Source: Saprospiraceae bacterium | GTDB lineage: Bacteria > Bacteroidota > Bacteroidia > Chitinophagales > Saprospiraceae | Length of the DNA: 64,000 nucleotides | Direction: 5' to 3' | Assembly (NCBI GenBank): GCA_020436835.1 | Contig: JAGQWZ010000094.1 | Span: 55,431 to 119,430 of the forward strand | Shown: in pieces, positions 52,564 through 62,014 of the stretch | Position numbering within the stretch: the stretch's first letter is position 1 | How the letters are laid out: the number at the start of each line of letters is the position of its first letter | Notes under the pieces: model-generated | Seen by the model: the letters and a program-made list of their open reading frames with translations, nothing else | Databases searched by the model: none | What the model was told of the DNA's origin: nothing | Position numbers and translations under genes: made by a program

Positions 52564-53547
52564 ATGATGAATAAAACACTCTTTGCAGGAATTTTCATGT
52601 TGGCCCTGGTGCTGGTTTCCTGCCGGTCTGATCGTACTAAAAGCACAGGTGATACTGCCCAAACTGAAAGACCTTCCGTCACTATACCTGCTTTCAACCG
52701 GGATAGTGCTTACGCTTACGTTCAAACTCAGGTCGACTTTGGACCGCGCAGCATGGGAAGTGAGGGCCACCTGGCCTGTAAGGACTGGCTGGTCAACAAA
52801 TTGACATCATTTGGTGCTCAGGTTTCCGAACAAAGTTTTCCGGCAGCTTTGCCTACCAATGAGGTATTTCAGGGAACCAACATCATAGCCAGGATCAATC
52901 CAGGGCATAGTCAAAGAATTCTGCTTGCTGCACATTGGGATACACGCTACAAAGCAGAGAAAGACCCTGACCGGGATCAAAGGGATACCCCCATTCTGGG
53001 AGCAGATGACGGAGCAAGCGGTGTGGCGGTCCTATTGGAGATCACCCGAACCCTTCAGAGCAATCCGGTCGACCTCGGGGTCGATGTGGTGCTTTTTGAT
53101 GCCGAAGATCAGGGTGACAATGGAGGCCAGTCGGAAACCTGGTGCCTTGGATCTCAATACTGGGCTAAAAACCTGACCCCACAGGACAGGCCTCAGTATG
53201 GCATCCTACTGGATATGGTGGGAGCTAAGGGAGCAACCTTCCCCAAGGAGGCAATCTCCATCAATTTTGCCAATGGAGTACTGGAAAAAGTTTGGTCGCT
53301 CGCCCAATCCATGGGCTATGGCGGATATTTTTCTAATAACCGGGTGAGTCAGTTGATTGATGATCATCTTTTTGTCAACCAGATTGCCGGTATCCCCATG
53401 ATTGATATCATCAATTACAACAACGGATTCGGCAGTTATCATCATACCCACGATGATAATATGGACATTATGGACCGGAATACACTGCGGGCCGTCGGCC
53501 AGGTAGTGTTGGCTCTGCTATACAAGGAAAGTGTAGGAGCAATCTAG
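52564..53547 (+). CDS. M28-family lipoprotein, glutaminyl-peptide cyclotransferase-like
   Basis: This 327-residue protein has a lipoprotein leader ending LALVLVSC, so it is probably anchored in the outer membrane or periplasm. The zinc-site motifs are LLAAHWDTRYKAE (His, Asp), ILGADDGASGVAVLLEI (Asp), VLFDAEDQGDNGG (Glu, Asp) and YHHTHDDNMD (His) near the end. The TWCLGSQYWAKNLTPQ stretch resembles animal-type glutaminyl cyclases, which close N-terminal Gln to pyroglutamate; that reaction is common for exported Bacteroidota proteins. An aminopeptidase activity cannot be excluded. Its stop is 3 bp before an interspersed repeat. Confidence 0.88.
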   Translation: MMNKTLFAGIFMLALVLVSCRSDRTKSTGDTAQTERPSVTIPAFNRDSAYAYVQTQVDFGPRSMGSEGHLACKDWLVNKLTSFGAQVSEQSFPAALPTNEVFQGTNIIARINPGHSQRILLAAHWDTRYKAEKDPDRDQRDTPILGADDGASGVAVLLEITRTLQSNPVDLGVDVVLFDAEDQGDNGGQSETWCLGSQYWAKNLTPQDRPQYGILLDMVGAKGATFPKEAISINFANGVLEKVWSLAQSMGYGGYFSNNRVSQLIDDHLFVNQIAGIPMIDIINYNNGFGSYHHTHDDNMDIMDRNTLRAVGQVVLALLYKESVGAI

Positions 53548-53550
53548 GAC

Positions 53551-53586
53551 CAGAATTTGTCATTAGAATTTAGTGGGTTCATCTAC
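53551..53586 (+). repeat. interspersed repeat copy B
   Basis: CAGAATTTGTCATTAGAATT (53551-53570) and GGTTCATCTAC (53576-53586) match copy A at 34239-34273. It begins 3 bp after the M28 peptidase stop. No inverted partner is found within a few hundred bases, so this is a solo copy. No similarity extends beyond the 36 bp. Confidence 0.7.
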
Positions 53587-53676
53587 AGGGACCAATTGCA
53601 ACTATTTTCTCATTTTACCCACTGTATTTCATGCTAATCCAAATGGCTCTCACATTTTATTTGCATTTTTAGAGCA

Positions 53677-55686
53677 ATGTGGCATTGGATATATTTTTTT
53701 GGAATGGGAACGTTTCTCTGGATGACAATCGGTCAGCAGAAACCGGCGGACATATACCCCGAACCATCCGGAGAGACGAGAGAAGATAGCAGTGGCTGGG
53801 GTTATGTCGATGATCAGTTGTGTAGTCTCTGCCACGAACAGATCTATCATGACTATCAGGAAGTTGGCATGGCCAGGTCCTTTTCGCTGCCCTCCAAAGT
53901 TAAATCAATGGAGGATTTTACCGTTGAGGGCTTCTATCATGAGGGTACTCAATCTTATATGCGAATGGTGCAGCGTGATTCGCAACTGTTTTATCAGCAA
54001 TTCCAGCAGGACGGGATGGGCCAGCAGATCAACTTTTATGAGCGGAAGGTCGACTGGATTCTCGGTTCCGGCAACAAATCGCGCACTTACCTCTACCAGA
54101 CTGAAAACGGACAGATGTATCAGTTTCCCCTGGCCTGGTATACCGATACAGATTCATGGGCAATGGCTCCGGGATTTGCCGCAGAGCGCGGAGCGGATAT
54201 TTCCCGGGAGGTGAAAAGGGAATGCATGTTCTGTCACAATGCATACCCCTATGAAAAAACGCCAGATCGTATCTGGGATGTGGATACCTACTCTCGCAAT
54301 TTACCGCAGGGCATAGGATGTCAACGATGTCATGGACCAGGAAAAAAACATATTGACCAGGCGGTTGCTCAGGCGGTTCCGGATAGTGTGCAATTGAGTA
54401 TCGTCAATCCGGCAAAACTTTCTCCCGGGAGGAGAGATGATGTCTGCAATCAATGTCATCTTCAACCTTCGATTGCCGCGATGGGTATTCGTAACTATGA
54501 CCGGGGAGACTACTCATACATTCCCGGACAAAGGTTAGGCGAATATCAGATGCACATTGATGTGCAGGAAGAGGGAGTCAAACAGGAAGATCGTTTCGAA
54601 ATTAACCATCATGCTTATCGATTGTATCAAAGTCAATGCTATCAGGTGAGCCGGGGTAATCTGGGATGTACGAGTTGTCATGATCCCCACCGGAAGCTGA
54701 AACCGGAAGAAAAAGAAGCCCACTATCGTGCTGTTTGCCTGCAATGCCATGAAAAACATGAGCGGAAGCTTGTGAGTGCCTACTATTCCGAGGTTGCCCC
54801 CGACCAATGTGTTACTTGTCATATGCCGCAACACCGCAGTCAGGATGTGGTAGAAGTAGTGGTGACTGACCATCTGATCCGTCGCTCCCCTCCGGAAGAG
54901 GACTGGCTCAAGCCGCTTGAAGAGCAGAGTACTTCCATAGAAGGCGTCCGTTTTCTAAATGATGATTACAAGCCGGATATTCCCTCAGCCGGTATTTATC
55001 TGGCCGCTCCAATTATCAGAGTATTACCTGGTAGTAGTTCTGCCCTCGAGTATATGGCAGAGAAACTGGCTACGGATACCAGTTTAGGTATTCCTCCCTA
55101 TTATGATCTACTCAAGGCACAGATAAATCAGGGATTTTATAGCGAAGCCAGGAAAACTGCAAATCATATCCTGACGATCCATCCCGGTAGTGAAGAAGCG
55201 CTGATTGCCAGAGGTGTCGCCGAGTTTCACCTCGCAGGACCAGACACTGCACTCTACACTTTCGAGGAAATATTAAGCACTAATCCCGAAAGCGCGAATG
55301 CGCATTATGACCTGGGCCTGGCCCAACAGGCAATAGCCATATCAATGGACAGTCTGAAACAGGATCAGAAGTCTCTGTGGTTTCAACAGGCGCTATCTTC
55401 ATTCAACCAGGCATTGCTACTTCGAGATAATTTCAGCGCTGCCGCATTGCATAAAGCCCAGTGTGAACAGGCCCTGGGCCGCAGTAATGCTGCCGAGTCA
55501 TCTTACCTCAGTGCTCTGGCTACCCAACCGAAATATACCGAAGCTTATCTTGGGCTGGGTGCGCTCTATTTTCGACGCGGTAACACAGGAGCCGCACGAA
55601 GATATCTTCAACATGGGGTGAGAATGGCATCCAATCCGGACCAGATCAGGGCAAAAGCAAGCGAATTATCTATCAACCTGGAGTAA
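53677..55686 (+). CDS. heptahaem cytochrome c fused to TPR domain
   Basis: The 669-residue protein has an N-terminal hydrophobic leader (WIYFFGMGTFLWMTIG) and seven CxxCH haem motifs: CSLCH (49), CMFCH (183), CQRCH (215), CNQCH (257), CTSCH (331), CLQCH (354) and CVTCH (378). After residue about 470 it turns into a TPR region (for example GSEEALIARGVAEFHLAGPD, ANAHYDLGLAQQAIA, TEAYLGLGALYFRRGNTGAA). The haem region resembles cytochrome c554-type multihaem proteins. The function is unknown: periplasmic electron transfer linked to a protein-binding scaffold is a reasonable guess. No reductase partner genes are adjacent, though the PSCyt haem protein is in the same window. A phage or plasmid origin is not suggested. 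Confidence 0.88.
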   Translation: MWHWIYFFGMGTFLWMTIGQQKPADIYPEPSGETREDSSGWGYVDDQLCSLCHEQIYHDYQEVGMARSFSLPSKVKSMEDFTVEGFYHEGTQSYMRMVQRDSQLFYQQFQQDGMGQQINFYERKVDWILGSGNKSRTYLYQTENGQMYQFPLAWYTDTDSWAMAPGFAAERGADISREVKRECMFCHNAYPYEKTPDRIWDVDTYSRNLPQGIGCQRCHGPGKKHIDQAVAQAVPDSVQLSIVNPAKLSPGRRDDVCNQCHLQPSIAAMGIRNYDRGDYSYIPGQRLGEYQMHIDVQEEGVKQEDRFEINHHAYRLYQSQCYQVSRGNLGCTSCHDPHRKLKPEEKEAHYRAVCLQCHEKHERKLVSAYYSEVAPDQCVTCHMPQHRSQDVVEVVVTDHLIRRSPPEEDWLKPLEEQSTSIEGVRFLNDDYKPDIPSAGIYLAAPIIRVLPGSSSALEYMAEKLATDTSLGIPPYYDLLKAQINQGFYSEARKTANHILTIHPGSEEALIARGVAEFHLAGPDTALYTFEEILSTNPESANAHYDLGLAQQAIAISMDSLKQDQKSLWFQQALSSFNQALLLRDNFSAAALHKAQCEQALGRSNAAESSYLSALATQPKYTEAYLGLGALYFRRGNTGAARRYLQHGVRMASNPDQIRAKASELSINLE

Positions 55687-55756
55687 TTGGCCGTTAGCAG
55701 CCGGATTTTGGTCCAGGCAGATATCAATTAAACTTGCAAAATGTTTCAGGTAAACA

Positions 55757-55788
55757 TTTGGTATAAATAAACAAGGATTCTATATTTG
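55757..55788 (+). promoter_or_regulatory. promoter of tRNA-Val
   Basis: TTTG (55757-55760) and TATATTTG (55781-55788) are separated by 20 bp and followed by GCACGC. The layout is the same as at the rplM promoter (38374-38405), including spacing and the downstream bases. The tRNA 5' end is 42 bp downstream of the -7 box. Confidence 0.78.
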
Positions 55789-55829
55789 CACGCCGCCATC
55801 TGTAAGCGGTCTATTTCTTTGAAATATTG

Positions 55830-55904
55830 GGGCGCATAGCTCAGTTGGTTCAGAGCACCTGGTTTACACCCAGGGGGTCGGAGGTTCGAATCCTTCTGCG
55901 CCCA
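55830..55904 (+). tRNA. tRNA-Val (anticodon UAC)
   Basis: The 75-nt cloverleaf is complete: acceptor GGGCGCA/TGCGCCC, D-arm with AGCTCAGTTGGTTCAGAGC, anticodon stem CCTGG/CCAGG around TTTACAC, variable loop, and TTCGAATC in the T-arm. The anticodon is TAC at 55865-55867, reading GUN valine codons. The discriminator is A and the genome continues CCC, so the 3' CCA is not encoded and is added post-transcriptionally. A good promoter precedes it. No second tRNA is seen downstream. Confidence 0.97.
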
Positions 55905-56863
55905 CCCTTCATTCAAATTTCACCATTCCCTCTCCGATAGTTTCTGTTCAGCCTTAGGTGTGATCCACTTTCATATTGGCTTCATTTTTTGCCCTGGATA
56001 TCCAGCGATTCCCCCTGGCACCACACCAGAATTCCGATAAATTAGTAATTAGATTTGGCTTGGTTCGGGACCGTCAGTGCAGTCCGATTGGGAACCGTGA
56101 TAAGTCCTAAAGTTGAACTTTCATTTGAGAAAAATATTTTATTAATCTTTTTTCATGTATGTAATAAAAAAGAGTTGAACGGTTTATTTTCATTTGAAAA
56201 AAATATATGTATTTCTTCTAGGAATGACTTTTATAATAGATAAAATCAACTTAATTTTGAAGCAACACTCAGAGCTGTGGTTCGCCTCTCAAGCGTTTCC
56301 CTCCTCTATCATTTCAAGTAATGTAAATAAACTCTATGACTGAAACGTCTACTTTTTAGTTTGCTACTAACGTAGTTTTTTTTTGATTTGATTCCCGTTT
56401 GTATTTGGTCATTTTTTGACCAGTCTTGATCCGTAGTTTTTTGAATGATTTTCGCAGGGCGATTTCATACTGTAATTTTATTTTACAGTTGTAAATCTTT
56501 CTAGTATCTAACAAAAAGTTCCGGAATAAGACTGAGAATTATTGCACCGGACATTGCATGATGTGCATGCCTGGTGTCTAGTCAGAAATGACTGCGTTTT
56601 TATTTTTTAATTAGGTAGCAAAACTCAAAATCCGTAAAGCATTAAAATATTAAAAATCAATTTTAATTATTCTCTTTGGCTGACATCTGATGGAGAGAAA
56701 AATGTGGTTTTTATAATTTTAATTTGAGTAAAAGTATTCTGGATCAGTTATAGTGGTGTCTTCTCTTTTTCCCGATCAATCCTGAAGATTACTGCGTGAC
56801 TAAATGTCCATGACCTGCTCAGGCCTTCGCGTGCTTTTGAGGGTGTTGCCATAAGTATTTTTT
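55905..56863. other. 960-bp AT-rich region after tRNA-Val without supported genes
   Basis: This stretch is visibly richer in A and T than its neighbours. The only ORF over 60 codons, 56055-56243, looks spurious. It contains a degenerate duplication (56111-56206) and no recognisable terminator, integrase or second copy of the tRNA end. tRNA genes are frequent integration sites, so a decayed insertion is possible, but no att site was identified. Confidence 0.6.
56111..56206. repeat. degenerate direct repeat in the AT-rich region
   Basis: AGTTGAAC followed by TCATTTGA and an A-run with ATAT occurs twice, at 56111-56140 and 56173-56206. The second copy has about nine extra bases after AGTTGAAC. 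Arrangement and length suggest a local duplication. No coding or structural role is evident. Confidence 0.4.
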
Positions 56864-57634
56864 ATGAAAACCCATAGTTATCCCGTTTTTCATGCTCTGC
56901 ATGAGACAGACCTTTCTTTGTCAACTACAGAGCATTTGGCATTAAGCCCCAAACCTTCTTTTCTTGAACTTCTTGTTCAGGTAATAGGTCAGGAATATTT
57001 ATTAGTAAACCCGAATAAATATTCTGTAAAGTGGCCGTTCTCTGCTAAAAGAATTTTCGATTTATTTTTTACACTTCTTGCTTTGACCCTTTTATTTCCC
57101 GTTTTATTAATCATTTCTCTCATTATTAAATTAGAGAGTAAGGGTAGTGTCTTTTATATCCCTTTGCGTGAGGGCAAAAATAATGCACTATTTCCCTGTC
57201 TTAAATTTCGGACAATGCACGCTCACCAATGCGACAACCCGGTGTCCGGAAATCGATCTACCGTAATTAATGATCCGCGTATTACCCGTTTTGGCCGTTT
57301 CTTACGCAAGTATTCATTAGACGAGTTACCTCAATTATTTAATGTACTGCGGGGTGAGATGAGTTTGGTAGGCCCAAGGCCCCACCGGACACAACTCGGC
57401 CAGGAATTTCGAGCACATGATTTAAATTATGATTTACGCCATAAAGTTAAACCTGGCCTTACCGGATGGGCACAAGTGAATGGATGGCGCGGATCAACAA
57501 AAACATTACAACAAAAAATCGAGCGGATAAAACATGATCTATGGTATGTCAGTAATCGCAATCTGTTTCTTGACTTGAAGATTATCTGGCTTACTGTCTT
57601 TGGAGGAGGCCTTAAAGACCCTCTGTGCCCTTAA
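56864..57634 (+). CDS. undecaprenyl-phosphate sugar transferase (WcaJ/exopolysaccharide type)
   Basis: This 256-residue protein matches the catalytic C-terminal half of polyisoprenyl-phosphate hexose-1-phosphate transferases, which put the first sugar phosphate onto undecaprenyl phosphate. Motifs: FDLFFTLLALTLLFPVLLII (membrane helix, about 66-85), FPCLKFRTMHAHQCD, RFGRFLRKYSLDELPQLFNV and MSLVGPRPHRTQLGQEF, then KPGLTGWAQVNGWRG. The long N-terminal integral domain of WcaJ is missing; the first 60 residues are not hydrophobic. No polysaccharide synthesis genes lie around it, so it is an orphan. Its flanking DNA is AT-rich, which could mean recent acquisition. Confidence 0.9.
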   Translation: MKTHSYPVFHALHETDLSLSTTEHLALSPKPSFLELLVQVIGQEYLLVNPNKYSVKWPFSAKRIFDLFFTLLALTLLFPVLLIISLIIKLESKGSVFYIPLREGKNNALFPCLKFRTMHAHQCDNPVSGNRSTVINDPRITRFGRFLRKYSLDELPQLFNVLRGEMSLVGPRPHRTQLGQEFRAHDLNYDLRHKVKPGLTGWAQVNGWRGSTKTLQQKIERIKHDLWYVSNRNLFLDLKIIWLTVFGGGLKDPLCP

Positions 57635-57801
57635 TTTTATAGGAGTTAACAGGACCGGCATATGCTCTTTCCCAACATCCGGATTGAGGCCAAAAGATGA
57701 GGTATGCAATTTGTACTTTCAATGCCGGTTTCTGCTTTCTCTGGAGGGATAAAGGATGGTAGTTGGTAGAAAGATGTACTTTCAGACCAGAAAGTCACTC
57801 T

Positions 57802-60009
57802 ATGAAGAAATTTGAGCGAAGTCTTTCATTACCATCCGTGGTCGCAATTGCCATTGGTGGAATGCTAGGCAGTGGTCTTTTTGTCCTTCCGGGCCTCGCT
57901 GCGGCCAAAACCGGTCCATCCATCTGGATCGCGTACTTGATGGCAGCGGTTAGTGTCTTCCCAGCTGCCATGTCGAAAGCGGAGATGGCAACGGCGATGC
58001 CGAGTTCCGGCGGTACCTACATTTACATCGAACGCACTTTTGGACCGTTACTGGGTACAATATCCGGATTGGGCTTATGGTTGTCTCTTTTGTTGAAAAG
58101 CTCGTTTGCTTTGGTCGGGTTTGGTGCCTACTTGCTGATATTGGTGAATGTAGACATCAAAATTGCGGCACTGGTATCTCTTGGATTGATCACGCTGCTG
58201 AATATCTCCGGGGTTAAAAAAGTAGGTAAGGTTCAGTTGTTTGTCGTCGCTATTAGTGTGACCGCTTTAGCGCTTTTAGTCATATTTGGCTTTGCGACCT
58301 GGGATGTCAATTTGATGCGCCCCATGATACTGCATGGTACGTCCGGTCTTTTTGCTGCCACGGCCTTCGTGTTTGTCTCCTATGCAGGAGTGACCAAAGT
58401 AGCGGCCATTGCGGAGGAAATCAGGAATCCTGACCGGAATTTACCGCTGGCTATGATCATTGCTCTATTGGGCGTCACGAGTATCTATGTGCTGGTGACC
58501 TTCGTGATGGTCGGGAATGTATCTGTGGATGCCTTACAGGCCGATATCCATCCAATCTATACATTTGCCTTTACCATGGGAGGAAAGGTAGTCGGCATAT
58601 CTGCGGCAATTCTGGGCGTTATCACCCTGGTTTCTATGGCCAATTCCGGCATTCTGGCGGCGTCAAGATTTCCCTTTGCTATGAGCAGGGACGCGCTTCT
58701 GCCTCCGGTGTTGGGAAGGGTCCATCATCGTTTCTTGACACCTATCACCACCATTATCCTGACGGCCAGCATTATGGCACTAGCCATTATCTTTCTGGAT
58801 GTAGAGAAAATTGCCAAACTCGCCAGTGCATTTAAGGTGACGATGTTTATTTTGGTCAATGCCTGTGTAATTGTCCTGCGAGAAACATCGGTGCATTGGT
58901 ATCAACCTTCCTATCAATCACCACTCTATCCCTATTTACAATTATTTGGCATTCTCAGTGGACTTATTTTGCTGTTCTTTTTAGGGCTTACGCCTCTTCT
59001 GGCGGTATTTGCCATTATTGTTTTGGGGCTAATTGCTTTTATATTCTACGGGCAATCAAGGGCACAGCGAAAGGGGGTACTCCGGCTCTATGGTCACCGT
59101 CCGGCTTTAAATCTACTCTACAGGAAATCTGAACTGCCCCGGGATCATCTGGATGTCGAAGCATACTCTCGGCATACGACCAAAAGCCGTACCCTGGATC
59201 ACCTGATCGATGAAGATGCTAATGTGGTGGTCGCGCTTTTTGGAAAGGAACATTCACCCGAAATGATTGCCGAAATGGGTCTCTCCCTGGCTGGACTTGG
59301 TCAGGCGCAAGTGGTCCACCTTACCGAAGTACCCGAACAAACTGCCCTGGAAGCGGTCGATGAGGAAAACCCGGCCATCAAAGCTATCGAAAGGAGAATT
59401 TGCACCATGGCGGAAGAAAAATCAGTGGACTTCCGCTTTGATGCCATCGCTACCCATGAAATGGTGGAAACCATGCATACCATCAGCAACCTGACCCATT
59501 GCAATTGGATCGTCATGGGTTGGGAAGGAAGGGCTGGTAATGGCTTGCTGGTGCGAAATCCCACCGGCTGGCTGACTACCCATCTCAATTCTCATTTTGC
59601 GCTCTTCAAGGATCATGGGGTACGATATATCCGTAAGATTTTGGTGTGTCTCAGACCAGGAAGAGAAGATCCATTGTTTCTGCAGGTAGCAGATCAGATC
59701 GCCGGTTACTATGGGGGCGAATTCACCTTCCTCCGGGTATTGAGAGAAGATACTTCAAGTGAAGTACAGGAGAAACTTCGGGAGGAATCCAGACAATTGC
59801 TGAAAGGTAGGAAAAGCAAACACGATCTCCGATTCATTTTCAACGATAATGCCGTGGATGCCATCCTGGAGGCAGCTACCGCCTATGATTTACTGATCAC
59901 CGGAACCCCGGTCAATGAGGATGTGCTGCATATTCTTTTTGGGTCCGGCCGGGATAAATTTGCCGAACGAGCCACCTGTTCAGTATTGAGGTTAACCGTA
60001 AAGGAATAG
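57802..60009 (+). CDS. APC-family amino-acid permease fused to two universal-stress domains
   Basis: I start at ATG 57802, giving MKKFERSLSLPSVVAIAIGG; an earlier in-frame ATG at 57763 has no match. The first 430 residues form a 12-helix APC transporter with GGMLGSGLFVLPGLAAA and SYAGVTKVAAIAEEIRNPDR. Two USP-like domains follow: VVVALFGKEHSPEMIAEMGL to ITGTPVNEDVLHI, with CNWIVMGWEGRAG and KILVCLRPGREDPLFLQVAD marking the two units. USP domains bind ATP or AMP and may gate transport. The substrate is likely an amino acid, but none can be named. It is a single gene, with a strong hairpin shortly after the stop. Confidence 0.9.
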   Translation: MKKFERSLSLPSVVAIAIGGMLGSGLFVLPGLAAAKTGPSIWIAYLMAAVSVFPAAMSKAEMATAMPSSGGTYIYIERTFGPLLGTISGLGLWLSLLLKSSFALVGFGAYLLILVNVDIKIAALVSLGLITLLNISGVKKVGKVQLFVVAISVTALALLVIFGFATWDVNLMRPMILHGTSGLFAATAFVFVSYAGVTKVAAIAEEIRNPDRNLPLAMIIALLGVTSIYVLVTFVMVGNVSVDALQADIHPIYTFAFTMGGKVVGISAAILGVITLVSMANSGILAASRFPFAMSRDALLPPVLGRVHHRFLTPITTIILTASIMALAIIFLDVEKIAKLASAFKVTMFILVNACVIVLRETSVHWYQPSYQSPLYPYLQLFGILSGLILLFFLGLTPLLAVFAIIVLGLIAFIFYGQSRAQRKGVLRLYGHRPALNLLYRKSELPRDHLDVEAYSRHTTKSRTLDHLIDEDANVVVALFGKEHSPEMIAEMGLSLAGLGQAQVVHLTEVPEQTALEAVDEENPAIKAIERRICTMAEEKSVDFRFDAIATHEMVETMHTISNLTHCNWIVMGWEGRAGNGLLVRNPTGWLTTHLNSHFALFKDHGVRYIRKILVCLRPGREDPLFLQVADQIAGYYGGEFTFLRVLREDTSSEVQEKLREESRQLLKGRKSKHDLRFIFNDNAVDAILEAATAYDLLITGTPVNEDVLHILFGSGRDKFAERATCSVLRLTVKE

Positions 60010-60037
60010 CCGCCTCGATCTATCCGGTCAGTTATTT

Positions 60038-60074
60038 GCGTATTTATACCTGCTAAGATCAGGCATAAATACGC
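60038..60074. terminator. long hairpin after the APC-USP gene
   Basis: GCGTATTTATACCTG (60038-60052) pairs with CAGGCATAAATACGC (60060-60074): 15-base arms with one mismatch and a 7-base loop. There is no T-run on either strand. It could be a transcript-end or regulatory palindrome between two plus-strand genes. Confidence 0.5.
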
Positions 60075-60174
60075 TTGAAAACCTTAGAATTTCTACTTAA
60101 GATTTATTGATGATTTTCAAAAGATGGTCGAGTGTATAAAATGCATCGACTTTCAATTCGAAAACGGTAACCGA

Positions 60175-61980
60175 ATGGCTATGTGTAGGTTTAATCTGAC
60201 TCTAATATTCCTGCTGACCGCATCAGTAATTCCCCTTGCTCAGGTACCGGACAAAATTGACTTTCAGGCAGTGGCCCGGGATGCCACCGGTGAAATCCTG
60301 GTTAGTCAGGAAATGCTGGTGCGAACCAGCGTTCTCAGAGGTTTTATGCCTGGAACCATAGTATACCAGGAAGAACATGTGACCGGTACGGACCGGTTCG
60401 GGCACTTTGTAATTCCAGTAGGTAGCGGAGATCCTATTGAGGGCACCTTTTCAGAGATTGATTGGAGTCTTGGCTCTTATTTTCTGAAGGTTGAACTGGA
60501 TAGCGATCGTTCGGGTAAATATCTTGAAATGGGATTATTGGAGATGATGTCGGTGCCCTATGCATTTTATGCAGAAAGGTCTGGTAATGTGAACGATGCC
60601 GATGCTGATCCTGCCAATGAATTACAACAGATTAGCATTCAGGGTGAAGTACTCTCGATTAGTCAGGGAAATTCGGTTCAAATTCCAGATGCCAGCAATA
60701 CCAACGAATTGCAGCAACTCAATTTTACGGAAGGCAACCTTCTTTCCATCAGCGGCGGCAATACGGTACAGTTACCTGCTTTTACGACCAAATGGAAAGA
60801 AAGCGGGCAGGCCGTTTACCTCGAACAGGGAAAGGTAGGAATCGGCCTATCCTCCCCACCTAGCCTATTGTCAGTCTATGATCAGAATACTGCCATGATG
60901 CAATTTCTTACGTCAACCTCCGGCAATAGCCAGAAGGACGGATTTACGGTGGGTTTGAATCGTCTGAGTCATTCGGCCATGGTCTGGAATTACGAAGCTG
61001 GTGATATTCGCTTGGGTACCAATGATCAAACAAGATTGTATATAAATCAATTTGGCCGTATTGGCATTGGTACCACGGCACCGGGAGACCGGTTGGAAGT
61101 CAACGGAGAAACCAGTGATGTTGGCATCCGTATCAAAGCAGGAGAAGGGAGAAATGCCACCCTGGCCTTATTGGAGAATCACAGCAACAATTATGGATTT
61201 AGTTGGGAATATGATGGAACGGATAAGAAAGTATTTCTCCGTAGTCATGGTTTTCGTAATAATAGTGATGCCGAAATTATTTCTGTGACGAGTAACGGAC
61301 TGGTTGAACTGGGGACAGAGACAGTGAGAATCAGGGGCAGAGATGGAGATTTTTCAACCCTTTCCTTCACGCACGACAACTATGGATCTTCAACGCTTCA
61401 TCTGGGAATTCGGGAGGGTTTTCCCGTGTTGGATTTTACTGCTCAGCCTTTACTCATGAGAGCATCAAATCGGTTGGCACTCGCCATAGATGATGATAGT
61501 GGCTATGTGGGTATTGGAACGGACAATCCCAGAAGTGAACTGGACGTAAGGGGTGGTGCAGAAATCTCCGGACCATTGAAGGTGGCAGAAGCCAGCACGA
61601 TTGAAGGTACACTGACCGCCAGACAAGACCTCGTAGTAGAGGGGTCTTTGGCCGTACAGGGAGAGATGGAAATAGACGGTTCTGTCAATATCGGAAACGG
61701 AGCATCCTTTTCTCAAATTCAGGAGTTTACCGGCACCACCGGAACGGGAAAATGGGTTGACATCGCCTACCCGGCAGGATATACCAAATCGAATACCCGG
61801 GTCCTGAGTTTGCAGGTGCAGGTCAAGTCAGGTGCCTGGATCATACAGGGAGGAGATTATGACAGTCCCCAGAGGGTAACCGTGTACCTGTTTGACAATC
61901 AGATAAGAATCTTAAATCCAAACATAAGTGATTTTGAGAACCGGCCCTACCGACTGCTATTGTTGAGAATGAACAATTAA
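60175..61980 (+). CDS. secreted fibre-like surface protein with GIGTxxP repeats
   Basis: I start at ATG 60175, giving a signal peptide (NLTLIFLLTASVIPLAQ); the frame is open from 60124. The mature protein starts VPDKIDFQAVARDATGEILV, a motif common in Bacteroidota surface proteins. Two similar segments, NELQQISIQGEVLSISQGNS and NELQQLNFTEGNLLSISGGN, lie about 142-200. Three repeats of the type VGIGLSSPPSLLSV, IGIGTTAPGDRLEVNG and VGIGTDNPRSELDVRG are spaced through the second half. The end has no S74 chaperone or sorting domain that I recognise. It resembles phage tail-fibre-like modules used at the surface; the ligand is unknown. Confidence 0.8.
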   Translation: MAMCRFNLTLIFLLTASVIPLAQVPDKIDFQAVARDATGEILVSQEMLVRTSVLRGFMPGTIVYQEEHVTGTDRFGHFVIPVGSGDPIEGTFSEIDWSLGSYFLKVELDSDRSGKYLEMGLLEMMSVPYAFYAERSGNVNDADADPANELQQISIQGEVLSISQGNSVQIPDASNTNELQQLNFTEGNLLSISGGNTVQLPAFTTKWKESGQAVYLEQGKVGIGLSSPPSLLSVYDQNTAMMQFLTSTSGNSQKDGFTVGLNRLSHSAMVWNYEAGDIRLGTNDQTRLYINQFGRIGIGTTAPGDRLEVNGETSDVGIRIKAGEGRNATLALLENHSNNYGFSWEYDGTDKKVFLRSHGFRNNSDAEIISVTSNGLVELGTETVRIRGRDGDFSTLSFTHDNYGSSTLHLGIREGFPVLDFTAQPLLMRASNRLALAIDDDSGYVGIGTDNPRSELDVRGGAEISGPLKVAEASTIEGTLTARQDLVVEGSLAVQGEMEIDGSVNIGNGASFSQIQEFTGTTGTGKWVDIAYPAGYTKSNTRVLSLQVQVKSGAWIIQGGDYDSPQRVTVYLFDNQIRILNPNISDFENRPYRLLLLRMNN

Positions 61981-62014
61981 TCTTAACCGGGAAATATCCC
62001 TAACTCTAACAAAG

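Noticed and set aside
56055..56243. 62-codon frame in the AT-rich region after tRNA-Val
   Set aside because: It has no homology I can see, no start-site support, and its repeated LSFEKNI segments reflect the DNA duplication; treated as spurious.
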